From the NCBI GenBank assembly GCA_023614405.1, contig CM042689.1, positions 326,344,305-326,408,304 on the forward strand: 64,000 nucleotides of DNA. Reading direction: 5' to 3'. This document shows positions 10,492 to 21,398 of this stretch, piece after piece. The stretch is from Avena insularis. Its lineage: Eukaryota > Streptophyta > Magnoliopsida > Poales > Poaceae. The position numbers and the translations under genes are program-made. Position 1 is the first letter of the stretch, and each line of letters opens with the position of its first letter. The notes beneath the pieces were generated by a model. The model saw only the letters and a list, made by a program, of their open reading frames with translations, ran no database searches and was not told the origin of the DNA.

Positions 10492-13400
10492 TCAACTAAG
10501 GTGGACGTTTGTAAGGAGCCTTGTTAGTTTACTGAGGGTTTCTCGGGCTGAAACCGTGTCGGGGTGCTGCTCGCCGCAGATGGAAGTGCGGATGAATATG
10601 GCCTTCCGTATCAGGTCATCTCCGATGTCATACTGTCCACCTCTGAGCATCAGCTTCGCCCGTGTTTCTAGTACAGAGGCTTTCAGAAGAGCCAGCTCCT
10701 GCCAAAGATAAGTGTACTGGGCTTCCGACTGGACTGGCCTAAAGCAGGAGATTGATGTTTCTCTCCATTTACCAGCATGAGAAAGCATGGATTCAGCTGC
10801 GCGTTCCAATGCATCTGTGCACAGACGCAGCAGCTCCAACGCGGCGTTGCATCGGGAATATGTGATGAATGTGTTTATAGCAAGTGGCACCACAATCTGC
10901 TTCACAAAGAACATCAACTCAGATGGCCTCAGTTCTACCAGAAAAGGATCAGAACCAAATCCAAAAGCCATGAAGCAGGCAGCCCACAGGTGCTCTGAAG
11001 AATGTTTGATGGAGCCTCGGAGGTACACTGATTGGACCACAGCTTGAGCTGTTCTTGTGCCTCCTCGCTTGCGAGCATATAACCTGATCATATCATGGAA
11101 CTGGATATATTCAGACTTTGCGCTGCATCTGGCAATTCCAAACCTTGTCAGCATTGCAGCTGCTTCAGCTTCAGATCTCTGCATCCTAGAAGTTGCAAGG
11201 CCGCAAGTTAGTGTCCGCCACCACTTCCTCCACCTTGGACCCCTCCGGTGCTTCTTTGGGATTTTATGTGCAGCCAGAGCCAACATGTGAATCGGAACTG
11301 CAGATGGTGCAAACCAACCAGACACTTGAACCATACGAATTGCCAGACTCCTAGGACCATCTGCATGCTCAAATATAGATAGGCAGACATCCAGAAGTCG
11401 AACAAGCACTTCATTATTTTTCAAGCTGATTAATTCCCTCTCATTCCAAGAAAAATCTCTTATGGGTGACGGCCGATTCAACGTGTCAAGAAGTCTACTT
11501 GGAGTGATTGGAAGCTCCAAGAGTATAGCTCCAACAATAGCTAGGCCAAGAGTGAGTCTCCCAAGCTTTTCTTCAATGACCTTGAGCGCATCAATTTCCA
11601 TTAGCGGGTATTCTTTAACACCTCCTTTCATTAAAGTCATTGCCTCGGCACCAGATAAATAAGAAAGCTTCATTGGCTCCAAGTTCATCACACACGGAAG
11701 GCGTGTTGTTATGATGAAGTGAGTCTCGCCACCAAATTGTGGTAGAAGGTCTGTTATGACTCTCTTATCCCACCAGTCCTTCTCACTCTCCAGATTATCA
11801 ATGATAACTAAATATGGTATGTCCCGCATCAGTTCTTGTCGTATTTTGGCAATGGCTTCCTCTTCCTGCTCTTCAAAGCATCGGTCACTTCCTTTCTCAT
11901 GCAAGTGAGTATCAACACTTAAATCTAATTCCAAAAGAGACCGTAAAGCCAAATAGTTATGACGAATGTATCTACTCTCCCCTCTGATCCACAAAATCAT
12001 CTTATATCTCTGGGAGAACCTGTATGCGTATTCCAAAGCCAAGTCTGTCTTGCCCATTCCAGATTCCCCTGATATGCAAGCAATGCCCTTTCCATAGAGT
12101 ATCTTCCTGGATACTTTCTTCCTCACATACCTGCCCCCATTCTTCACTCTTGGTTGTCGACCATGCTGCAGTGGAGTGCCCAGTCTCTGCATCTCGATGC
12201 CTTCCTCAGTCTCCTTCCACAATACCGGTTCCTTTCCCTTGATTCCATCTGCATTTAATTGCTCATAATTGTTAACAGACCACCCACTAACAGGGCCTTT
12301 TCTTCTTTGCTTTGTCTTGAGCTCAAAATATTTCTTTTCCCCTTCCCCGCTGACATCACCAAACAAAATGAGCTCCAACTGTGAGAGCTCCTTTTTCCTG
12401 CCAACGAAATCACCATTGCGAGGGAAAGGAAATTCTTCCTTATCCACCCTTGCTCTCCACCTATTAACCCGATCAACCACACTTCTCCTGCCTAATTGTG
12501 TGGCCAAAAGAATAACTGCTTGCAGTATGCAAGCTCTCCAATTGGTATCATTTGCTTCTAACTGCACATCCACCACCCGAGAAAGAGCATCAACTGATTC
12601 CCTCCATTCATTCTCCATTCCACCATATAGCATCCACAGCTCGCCACCATGTTTATCCCACAGTTCCCCCCTCTTCTCGATGATATCTCTGGCAAGGCAG
12701 TCAGCAGCACCCAAGTTAAAGAATATAGGGATAAGATTCTTCTTGCCAAAGAAGTTTCTGAGCTCCTCAATGGTATAAGGGTTCCCAAATGACTTCTTTG
12801 TAAGAATGACAACTCCATATGTGGAAGCATTCATTATCCTCTCGACAGCATCATGGCTGTGTGAGTTCCGACACCTAGACCTGTCAGAAGCAAAGCAGCT
12901 GATTCCATGAATCTCAAGTTCTGCACGAAGCCAATTTGTGAACCTCAGCAGTGAAGCCTTGCGTCCATGAAACCCTATGTACACATCATATGTCCGAAGC
13001 CTACTGACAGAAGCTGCTGATGTCGTAGGTTGAGACGGCGAAGATTTCCGATATGTTCCCACCTGCCTCTTCTGTTTTTCCTTTCGAGTTGAACGGTCAC
13101 AATTGCTAGTTGCTGACGAACTACCTTGGTATGGGCCATTGAAAGTGGAAATGAAGCTGGGATTGTTATAGACAATTGCTGGAGTCCCAAAATTACTTGA
13201 AGCGCAAAGGCTGGGAGGAGGCGAAGCATCGTCTTGCAACAACCTAATGTTGGTTGCTGGTAACTGCTCCTTCTGTACCAGTGTGTCACCAGAGAGAATA
13301 TCACTGATCTTTAGCGCGATGCCATTCGAGGAGTTATTGTACTCAGGATGAGCATGCTCCGGGCCACGAGCAGACATTGACCGTGGCGTGAAGAAAGGTG

Positions 13401-13500
13401 ATTGATTAGCAGACACAAATGTCGAGGAAGAGGATGATAGGTTCCTTGATGGTGCCGAGACCATAGCCCCAACATCGGAGCTTTCCTGTTGAAGCTCCAT
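10492..13500 (-). CDS. TIR / NB-ARC-like / TPR-like protein (TNP class), single coding exon
   Basis: The 1002-residue product has a serine-rich N-terminus (about 1-170). A TIR domain follows at about 171-310, starting YDVYIGFHGRKASLLRFTNW, with TIEEL near 244-248 at the expected position of the NADase catalytic Glu. Next is an FVGR linker (about 365) and a STAND-type ATPase with a P-loop GESGMGKT (478-485), a Walker B-like LVIIDNLE (about 564-571), FIITTR (595-600) and FHDMIRLYAR (801-810) in the MHD-like position. The helical C-terminus includes a TPR-like repeat (RKAIFIRTSICGEQHPDTVS). There are no leucine-rich repeats. Classical TIR-NBS-LRR genes are absent from grasses, but the conserved TNP family is known across flowering plants including monocots. 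No frameshift is seen. A 5' UTR intron and TATA box lie upstream. Biochemical role: possibly a TIR NADase signalling protein, inferred only. Confidence 0.85.
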   Translation of the reverse strand: MELQQESSDVGAMVSAPSRNLSSSSSTFVSANQSPFFTPRSMSARGPEHAHPEYNNSSNGIALKISDILSGDTLVQKEQLPATNIRLLQDDASPPPSLCASSNFGTPAIVYNNPSFISTFNGPYQGSSSATSNCDRSTRKEKQKRQVGTYRKSSPSQPTTSAASVSRLRTYDVYIGFHGRKASLLRFTNWLRAELEIHGISCFASDRSRCRNSHSHDAVERIMNASTYGVVILTKKSFGNPYTIEELRNFFGKKNLIPIFFNLGAADCLARDIIEKRGELWDKHGGELWMLYGGMENEWRESVDALSRVVDVQLEANDTNWRACILQAVILLATQLGRRSVVDRVNRWRARVDKEEFPFPRNGDFVGRKKELSQLELILFGDVSGEGEKKYFELKTKQRRKGPVSGWSVNNYEQLNADGIKGKEPVLWKETEEGIEMQRLGTPLQHGRQPRVKNGGRYVRKKVSRKILYGKGIACISGESGMGKTDLALEYAYRFSQRYKMILWIRGESRYIRHNYLALRSLLELDLSVDTHLHEKGSDRCFEEQEEEAIAKIRQELMRDIPYLVIIDNLESEKDWWDKRVITDLLPQFGGETHFIITTRLPCVMNLEPMKLSYLSGAEAMTLMKGGVKEYPLMEIDALKVIEEKLGRLTLGLAIVGAILLELPITPSRLLDTLNRPSPIRDFSWNERELISLKNNEVLVRLLDVCLSIFEHADGPRSLAIRMVQVSGWFAPSAVPIHMLALAAHKIPKKHRRGPRWRKWWRTLTCGLATSRMQRSEAEAAAMLTRFGIARCSAKSEYIQFHDMIRLYARKRGGTRTAQAVVQSVYLRGSIKHSSEHLWAACFMAFGFGSDPFLVELRPSELMFFVKQIVVPLAINTFITYSRCNAALELLRLCTDALERAAESMLSHAGKWRETSISCFRPVQSEAQYTYLWQELALLKASVLETRAKLMLRGGQYDIGDDLIRKAIFIRTSICGEQHPDTVSARETLSKLTRLLTNVHLS

Positions 13501-14800
13501 ATACCCATTTTCAGTGCTATCCAGCTCTCAAAATGGCCTGTAATTCAACTGATCGCTGTGCAAATCAGTATCTGCAAAAGATAGAGACAACTCGTCATGA
13601 TTTGAAAAACTTCAATCAGTTCCTAGCCAGTACACATTAGAAGTACACCTGGGGGAACAACAATCGGTGACCAATATGATGCCTGATCTTTCATCGCTCT
13701 TCGGGGTCGAATAAACAACCAAACTAGTAAACAGTAGTCGTTCACGTTTCTACTCTTGAAATAAAATGTAGTACTCGTAGTAGAAGTTTGGAGAAAGGGG
13801 ACAAATTAAAACTGTAGCAAAGGTGCATTCTATTGGCCATTCAGATAAAGTAACCCCATCATGGCCCAATAATGGCTGAGCAAGTACGTTGAGTCGAGTC
13901 CAATTGGTTGATACTAAGATCTTGTTTACTGGATGCCAGCAAGAAAGAAGAAAAGAAAAAAGGTTGAGATGAGCTGTTTGCTTCACTGTACTGATCAATT
14001 CGGTGGCAGCGAAAATAACTGCCATGGTGACATAACATATGGGGAGAAATTGAGTTGCCCATACTTGATGATGCACAGCGTGCCAAGTACAACCTGGGCC
14101 AGGAGCCAAGATAGGAAAAGAAACTAACCGTGTGTACCCACGCAGCAAGGGAAGAAAAATGGCAACTCTTTCCCTCTGTTTCGTCAACAATCTTTTAATG
14201 ATAACGCGGGGGTGGGGGGAAACGGATCTAAATCGTACCGGCACCAGCTGAAGCTAAATCCTTGCGGCGATGCGACGCCTCACAGCTCCAGATCTGCTGC
14301 GCAATCGCAACCCGGTCGCAGCTAATGAGAGAAGAGAAGCGGACAGTGAACACAACGATTTCACGCGTGCCGACGGGTCTCAGATCTGGCAAGGCAAAAG
14401 ACCAGCTGAGAAAACCGTAGGAACACGGCTCAGGAGACGACATGCCGATCAAGACGAACAGCTCCAATTGCTTGCTCCAAAAAGAAAAAGGCAATCTCCG
14501 TTCTACCGATTACGTCGCACTGAAAAAAAACAGCAGAGAAGACTCGAATTCGAAGTACCTGCGGCTTACATTTCTTCTCCCTCAGCCTCGAGGCAGCAGC
14601 AGCCCCTTGTGGCCGGGGTGGCGTGGTGTCTGCTCCCGCGCCGGATCCCGATTCGAATCCGGTTCCGCTCGATAACCAGAGCAGCCCTCGTTGCTGCGTC
14701 TAGCTAGGTAGCTTCTCTTCAGCAGCAGCAGCAGCGGTCAGTGAAGTCCAAGCTCATCCAGTGTGAAATGCGTGCGTGATTCGTCGGGACACGAGGCAGT
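13501..14800 (-). other. Predicted 5' UTR with one intron of the TNP gene
   Basis: On the minus strand a good donor (GCCGCAG then GTACTTCG) lies at 14558-14559. A strong acceptor (TATCTTTTGCAG then ATACTG) ends at 13572. This gives a 987-bp leader intron and a 71-nt second leader exon before ATG 13500. Open frames on the plus strand here have no domain support. Splice sites are predicted by motif only. Confidence 0.5.
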
Positions 14801-14827
14801 GTCAGTGTGAGGTGGCGCGGCGGGCGA

Positions 14828-14835
14828 TTTTTATA
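14828..14835 (-). promoter_or_regulatory. TATA box of the TNP gene
   Basis: The minus strand reads cgTATAAAAATc. Transcription would start near 14800, leaving a long leader before ATG 13500. The region just upstream on the minus strand (plus 14850-14960) carries GA/CT-rich tracts, common in grass core promoters. Confidence 0.6.
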
Positions 14836-15203
14836 CGCTGTGCGAGGGAGGGAGGGAGGGAGGAAGCAGCGGCGACGGCGGGGCGGGGGAGGGAAGGAGG
14901 CAAAAGCTGAGCGAGCCGACTGCACAGAGACTGAGAGAGAGAGAGAGAGAGAGGAGGGGATGGATGGGATTAGTGGTGGTGCTGCTGCTATAATTGGAGG
15001 GTTAGGCAGGATGAGGTGTGATTAATTAAGGCTGCCACGCCGACACCGAAGCGGGCCGCGTCGTGCGGGTGGTCCCTACCGGCAGCGACTGGACGGTGGT
15101 CTGGTTGGCGTGGGTAGGAGGAGACAGGCACGGGCGGGCCTGGCCTGACCCGACAGCGAGAGCCGGTTTAGGTGTGAAGAAAAGGAAAAAAAGCTACGGA
15201 TGG

Positions 15204-15263
15204 GCTAATTTTTTTAAATAATACATTTTTTTATTGAATTTAACAAATAATACGGGAAAATTG
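15204..15263 (+). repeat. Left terminal inverted repeat of the MULE
   Basis: Begins GCTAATTTTTTTAAATAATA and ends cgggaaaattg. It matches the complement of 23028-23095 apart from one base of the T-run, one substitution and a short insertion (acaaaa) in the right copy. The perfect 9-bp target duplication lies directly outside. Confidence 0.88.
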
Positions 15264-15450
15264 TAAATATGTGGGTCGTTCGGCCGATCGACAGATAGGG
15301 CTCGTCTGCTGAACGATTGACGGACCTGCTCGTCCGTTGAATGCAGACGGATTTGGTCGACTTTACCGGTCAAACCGACAACCTTGCCTTCTTTTCCCGA
15401 AAAGACGACCGCGCTGCCTTCTTTCTTTCAACAGACGACAGGGCATCACG

Positions 15451-15510
15451 CTGTCGGCCGACAGGGGTATTTCGTCCGTTCAAGGGACGAAGGCAGGTTC
15501 GTCCGTTGAA
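15451..15510. repeat. Left subterminal palindrome cluster of the MULE
   Basis: Contains the perfect 14-bp palindrome CTGTCGGCCGACAG (15451-15464), then a hairpin TTCGTCC/GGACGAA (15471-15477 and 15485-15491), then another ttcgtccgttgaagg. The same GTCGTC/CCGTTGA vocabulary recurs at the right end of the element. Confidence 0.65.
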
Positions 15511-15529
15511 GGGCCGACGCCACCCAGCA

Positions 15530-15535
15530 TATAAG
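15530..15535 (+). promoter_or_regulatory. TATA-like box facing into the MULE from the left end
   Basis: cagcaTATAAGtcgcc is followed by a pyrimidine-rich leader-like stretch (15545-15640). It points towards the transposase and probably drives its transcript. Candidate leader introns lie between 15700 and 16700 but cannot be fixed from sequence alone. Confidence 0.45.
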
Positions 15536-16699
15536 TCGCCGACCCGTCGTCGCCCTCCACTCCTCTCGCTAGCCAGCCCTCCTCTCTCTCGGTTCCTCCT
15601 CTTTCTCACTAGCTCGCTCTCATTTTCGCCAGTTGCTGCATCGATTTTGAAGTGTGGTGCTATGTTTTCGCCACCCGGGAACATATTAGCAAGCTAGTAG
15701 AGTCCCGATCTACTAATGGGATAGCCTGGTGTAGTGATTTGAGTCGTTTTGGTGGAGGGATCTGGTGGTGTTCTTGTTGAGCAATGGCCATGGTGGAGGC
15801 CGGTGCTGGGACTTGAGGAAGGTGCATGGTGGAGGTGCTGATCCGTTGACCTGAGGCGGACTACAGGATTCTCGACGCTTCAAGGGTAAACCCTAAGTTC
15901 TTGCTAATTGCGTCATGTGTGTATGTTTATAGGTAGCCTTTGATGGGGTCATTAGATGCAAGATATTTGTAGAGTATTATGTGTCAATGTACCTATTTTG
16001 ACTATTTTCGTATTTTTAGGTCGAAAATCATGTCAAATAATGTAGTGTTTAGGTTCTTGTATGGTCTGGTTCGTCGTAATAAACCAAAGACGGAGTTGAT
16101 TTGAGCGAGTTTAGTTTTATGGATGAAGTGCTTGAGAATCCTCAAACAAAGGCTCATTTCGGTTGAAGGATTGGTTATGTGTTCGCTTAGGGCTCCTCCT
16201 ACCCATACCGCTTGGTGTGCATGCTTTATGGACTAAGTCAAGGCAAACCCTAATTTTTATTTAAGGCCAATAGAAGCAATGTAAATGGGTCAAATTTGTG
16301 CAAGCTTGCGAAAAGAGAAGTTAACCCTAGTCTCTTAGTGTTACCGTGGCGAAAGAGGCTGGGTATGATCATGGCAGTAGTCGGAACCGGTCATGGAGAT
16401 AATTATGATCATGGCCGAGTAGTCGACCGGTCATGGTGGAGGTAGTTATGATCATGGCCGGACTAGTCGGCCAAGAGGGTGGCCGGGTATGAATCGTGTC
16501 ACAAGAGCTATGCACACACCGGGGTGATGGTTATGTATCGAGGACGGTGGTGAAGGATTAGGGAAGACATATTCAGGGCGAAGGCCGATGAGGACGAGAT
16601 ATATGATGGTTTGTTGCAACATCAAATGGAAGCAAGACTCGAAGGCAAAGGATACGTGATGATTCTGGCGAGTCCGATCAAGAAGAGATCGGCCAACCT

Positions 16700-18784
16700 A
16701 TTCCGCATCATGGAATAATGACAACACAAAGAAAGAATGATCGTGAACGATGGGCATGATTCGCGTGGCATTATCACGTGACAAAGATCTCTCTGGTGCA
16801 TTATATCCTAGCAAGAGACATCTGCAGGAAGCAATTGTTGAGTGGTCAATGTCCATGCAACGGGTCATGAAAACGAAGGTGTCATCACAACAATATTTGA
16901 CATTGGTTTGCGAGGAAGCTGGATGTCCTGCAAGGGTGCATGCCCATGTCCCTAGGTATGACACAAACTGGAAGGTCACCGATGTTGTGATGCACACATG
17001 CACACTTGAAAGTGTCCTTCAGACCATCGTAACCTCACGCCAACCCTCCCCGCTAGACTGCTGTACACAGAGATAGTGGAGGGCAAAGCCATGGGGTGAA
17101 AGCTATCATTAACAAAGTTTACAGATTCCGCCACAATATTTCATACGGAAGGCTTGGAGGACTAAGCAAAGGGCACCGGAGGCAAGGTTTGGTCTGCTTC
17201 GAGACGGGTATGATCGTTGTTAGGATGCTCCGACAATCGCAGTTAGGAATCCAGCACCCACGTGGACATCCAACACTTTACATTGCCACATGAACCTAAT
17301 TTGAGGGTACTTCATCGAGTGTTCTTCTCATTTGCTATATGCATAGAAGCTTTCACTCACCGTCGACCAGTCATCGTGTGGATGGTACATTTCTCCGGCA
17401 AGTATAGGGGTCGATATTGATCGCCATAGGCCAAGATGGAAACAATCAAGTGGTTCCACTTGCTTTTTCTTTCGTGGAGAGCGAGAACACCGAGAGTTGG
17501 GTATGGTTTTTCAGCAATGAAGATAGCAATTGTGAGAGATACACCGAATGTATGCGTGCTTCATGATAGGCATCCAGTATACTAAGCGATAAAGAAGCTC
17601 ACATCCCACTCCTGATGAAGTAACTCCATGGCTGGACATGCAGAGTCGTTGGTGCATGCGGCATCTAGGGGCCAATTTTTTCTCACAGTTTAGGAACAAA
17701 GCTCTCATGAACCTATTCAAGAAGCTTTGCAAGCAGAACCAAGAGTGGAAGTATATCAAGTGTGGGCTATCTTGATGACTTCACTAAAAACATGTGACTC
17801 AGAGGAGAGCAGCTAGAGCAAGCGGTCGCGCTCATGCAAATGACGTTAGTCTGACAGCAACAACAGAGCAAGACCACCGAGGAAGAACCCATTGCCCTTT
17901 GTGACTTGCCAGGATTTGACCAACCCGGTACTAGGAGAAGGCCTGGCAGAAGGATTAAAAAATTTCAGGAACGGATACAACACGAGCCTCAGAGAGAGGT
18001 GGTCTCACGCATGACACTCATGGTGCTAGGTTTGGCCATGACTACAAATCTGGCTGAAACTTACAACTTTGTCTTGAGAGGAAGTAGGGCTCTACCATTA
18101 ACATCCATTGTGGAGTGTATTTTCACCGAACTCAAGTATTTCAGAGATGACTCAGATGGCTCAGATGCATATCATGAACAACCCAAACACGAGGTATTGT
18201 TCAAAGATCATGCATTACATGGATGCCAAGATGGAGAAGGCTCGGTCCATGCATGTCATCGCCATCGGTAATCATGAAAGAAGGTTCGAGGTACGCCTCC
18301 TTCCAACCGGATTGGAACAGAGAAGAGGTAAAGACAGGAGGTGAGGATAGGCAACGAAGCACGCCAACGTGTGAGTGCACGTGCAATAAACCCAAGCTGT
18401 TGCATCGCCTTGCTCTCATGTACTAGCCGCATGCGGGCCGATGGGTATGGATGCGATCTCTTGTGTCTCCTTATTTCCTTAAGGACGCGTGGTAAATACG
18501 TGGACAAAGTAGATGATGGGATATAGGGCATGGGGAAATTTCAATAAAGTAAATCCAGTGAAAGGGTTTACATCCCAGATCCTGTCTTGATGAGGACAGG
18601 GAAGAGGAAGGCGACAATGTGTCCGCATCCGTAATGATATGGATGAATCAAGCCGAGGCCCTACTAGGCAATGTTTTCGTGTAATCAATTTGGTCATATA
18701 GACACCATTGCCACATCTTGGATCGGTGGAGCTGCTCCTCGTGGACGTGGCAGCCGAGGAAGAAGAGGCAGAGGAAGAAACTAG
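16700..18784 (+). pseudogene. mudrA-like MULE transposase, decayed
   Basis: The MuDR N-terminal DNA-binding domain is readable at 16750-17076 (YLTLVCEEAGCPARVHAHV, KVTDVVMHTCTLESVLQ). The transposase core follows at about 17290-17760, where LHRVFFSF, a DGTF-like site, NNQVV and VESENTESWVWFF can be read in changing frames. The conserved TTNLAETYNFVLRG block is at about 18045, and a SWIM-type zinc finger begins CECTCNKPKLLH near 18370. The C-terminus PRGRGSRGRRGRGRN ends at a TAG at 18782-18784, which is the typical Arg/Gly-rich tail of these transposases. Several frameshifts and stops interrupt it, so the product is not functional. The order of blocks matches an intact family member. Confidence 0.82.
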
Positions 18785-18787
18785 ACG

Positions 18788-19068
18788 TGTGGAACTATGT
18801 CTTAAATTTGTAATATGTGTGGAACTATGTCTTAAATTTGTAATATGTATGGAACTATGTCTTAAATTTGTAATATGTGTGGAACTATGTCTTAAATTTG
18901 TAATATGTGTGGAACTATGTCTTAAATTTGTAATATGTGTGGAACTATGTCTTAAATTTGTAATATGTGTGGAACTATGTCTTAAATTTGTAATATGTGT
19001 GGAACTATGTCTTAAATTTGTAATATGTGTGGAACTATGTCTTAAATTTGCAATATGTGTGGAACTAA
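18788..19068 (+). repeat. 30-bp minisatellite, nine units plus a partial
   Basis: The unit tgtggaactatgtcttaaat plus ttgtaatatg repeats nine times in perfect 30-bp register, with a tenth partial copy. Only two variant positions were noticed (gtatgg in the third unit, tgcaat in the last). It starts four bases after the transposase stop codon. As 30 is a multiple of three and the unit has no stop in some frames, both strands are open across it. The resulting repeat proteins are artefacts. Confidence 0.93.
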
Positions 19069-19291
19069 TGTGCAGATGGCGGGATCTTTGCTGAATGCTG
19101 ACATAGATAGAAAGCACCGATCGACGCATCGGATGCTAACCCGGTCCTTGAAGCACCTAGTGACTGACTCCCATTTCGAACTGGTGCATACATCCTGATT
19201 GGCTTCAGAGGCATGTGACATTTATTTCTCTTGCTGTTGGGATATTTATGGGCCAACGTGACTAAATTGTTCTGCTTTCTTCTTATGTAGA

Positions 19292-21398
19292 TTGAAGTGG
19301 GCTGGGCTCTTACCATTCGTTCGTTTGGTTGAGGCCACTCGTATGGAGGAGATAGAAGGGCGACAACTTGGGTTCCAGACTAGTCGCTTACAGTACGACT
19401 CGTCTTTGCTCACGTGCTTGGTGGATCGATGGAGGCCCGAGACTCACACTTTCCATTTTCGATGGGGAGAGATGGCTCCTACCCTTCAGGACGTCTCGTA
19501 CTTGCTGGGACTTCCGCTATCGGCGTGCCCATAGGCCCAGTGGATCCACCGGCAAATTGGGCCGAAGACATGGCCCAACGATTCTTTGGCATCCGTGATG
19601 GAGCTCTGGCCTTTGGCCATGACAATCATGGGCCAAAATTTGGATGGTTGGAGCAGTATCAGGTGTGTTTCATTTATTTGTTCTATTTTGTTGGAGAAGT
19701 ATCATGTACTGAAAAGTGTTCTATTTGCCAATGCAGATACAGAGGTTTGGGTTCCCGGCCACTCGATGATCGCCCACGATTACACGCAGCACGGAGGCAT
19801 ACCTTATGTGGTCGCGGGAAGGTGATGTTCACTGAGAACCACGTGTCGACCATTAGTGCGCGATACATCCCTTTTGCTAGAGGGATCGCGGAGGCGACGC
19901 TCCAGGAAGAATGCACACAGTGGAGTTGGGGTTCAGCTGTCTTAGCAGCTACGTACCGAGGTATGTGCAATGCTTGCCAGTTAACCAAGGACAGTTCTGC
20001 CTTGCTAGGATGCCCATTGTTGCAATCGTGGTCGTGGGAGAGGTTCCTATCGGTCGCCCGATGTAAGTGTCAACCAAATAGTCGGCAACCAGGAACATGA
20101 AACAATTGTCTACCACTCGACTATTGCTCGACGAAGAGCAAATTGATTTGCCTACATTTGGACCCGTCGCAAGGTCGTTGTAATGTCTTAATAAATTGCA
20201 CTTCGGTACTACAATATGAAAGTTACTAACAACTATTTTGTCATGCAAAGGTCGTTTTATGGAGAGCAAGTCGTTAGATGCTATCCATCGTTCAGTGAGC
20301 AGTTCGACACACTGAAAGAGGATATCGTGACTTGGGATCCGTACACCCTGCAGACACGACACGCACGATATCCCGGCGGGTTATCTATTATGTGCACTAG
20401 AGATCGAGAGTACTGGCTGACTACATCGAAGATCATCTTTGATTGCCAAGTTGAGGAGATGTCTCAACAGAGGGTCATGCGACAGTTTGGTCTTTGCCAG
20501 ATGGTAGATCCCCCACGTCCGGATGTTCCCCTTCCAGATGTCGTGCACGCGTAAGTAAATATATGTACATAAGGAATGCATCTTATACTTCATCTATGTT
20601 CTTTAATGATGGTCTAACAAATTCTAATGACAGGTACTCTCGGAAAAGTAGCAAGACCGCCACTCAATGGCTCCAACGGGTGGGGATTTACGTCAACGAG
20701 TGGCAGAATGCACCAACACAAGTGTGGCACGCTGCCCATTTGATATGGAGCTATTCCACGGATACCTACAGAGGTACATGTCGATGACACGGCTACGTCC
20801 CATTCCACACGCACATGACGATGAGATATACCCTAGCTACCAACACCGGAGTCCGCATACGGTAAGTACTTTATTTAGAGCATAATCAACATGAGTGCCT
20901 ATGTAGTGCATACCTAACTATGAGACAAATGCAGGCCGATATGACGTGGAGCTACAGACCGAGGTGGCTCAAGACGGACGATCGCTTCGACCGTTCCTCT
21001 TGTGCCCCGCCAGGCTCATCCTTTGCCCGCGGGTCGAGGAGAAGCTGCGGCGTATCACGCCGCCATCACGTGCACCAGCGTCTCCGACGCCGTTCAACAC
21101 CGAGAAGCACAACGCCCACCGTCACTCGGTGGAGGAGCGCGCCACGCCGATCCACGCAGCGGCGCCCACCGTCACTTTCGGTGGAGGAGCGCGCCCCACG
21201 TCGATCCATGGAGCAGCCACCTTCTCCGCCATGCCGGAGGCTCGGGATGGCACGAGGAGCATATTTCTCCACCACTCCGCCACGGGCCTCGTCCACGACT
21301 CACAAAGAAGCGCCGCCGAGAGCACCACCTCCGCACCAGGCCGAGGCTCGGGTGGCAGCAATCACGATTACTTGACCGTGGCAGCAATCGCAGCTTAA
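19292..21398 (+). pseudogene. Plant mobile domain (PMD) gene carried by the MULE
   Basis: The first block reads WAGLLPFVRLVEA, then TCLVDRWRPETHTFHFRWGE and APTLQDVSYLLGLPL, the start of the PMD (MAIN/MAIL or aminotransferase-like) domain. After a frameshift near 19520 it continues GPVDPPANWAEDMAQRFFG. Later exon-like blocks read MFTENHVSTISARYIPFARG and WSWGSAVLAATYRG (19820-19990), YPSFSEQFDTLKEDIVTWDP (20280), RVMRQFGLCQMV (20475) and YSRKSSKTATQWLQRVG (20634). A Pro/Arg/Ser-rich tail ends near 21398. Exon borders such as gcgtaagtaa at 20549 and tgacag at 20634 look conserved. PMD proteins include the host MAIN and MAIL1 silencing factors, and PMD copies are known in plant transposons. Frameshifts make this copy a pseudogene unless alternative splicing rescues it. 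Confidence 0.78.

Noticed and set aside
14600..14670. tRNA-like B box (gattcgaatcc) in the TNP leader region
   Set aside because: No matching A box at the right distance and no acceptor stem pairing could be formed.
18788..19068. CRISPR-like direct repeat array
   Set aside because: Contiguous 30-bp units without spacers in a plant genome; it is a minisatellite.
18479..19129. 216-codon minus-strand repeat protein (and a 128-codon plus-strand one) across the minisatellite
   Set aside because: The 30-bp unit keeps several frames open on both strands. The proteins are simple translations of the satellite, with no start context or domain.
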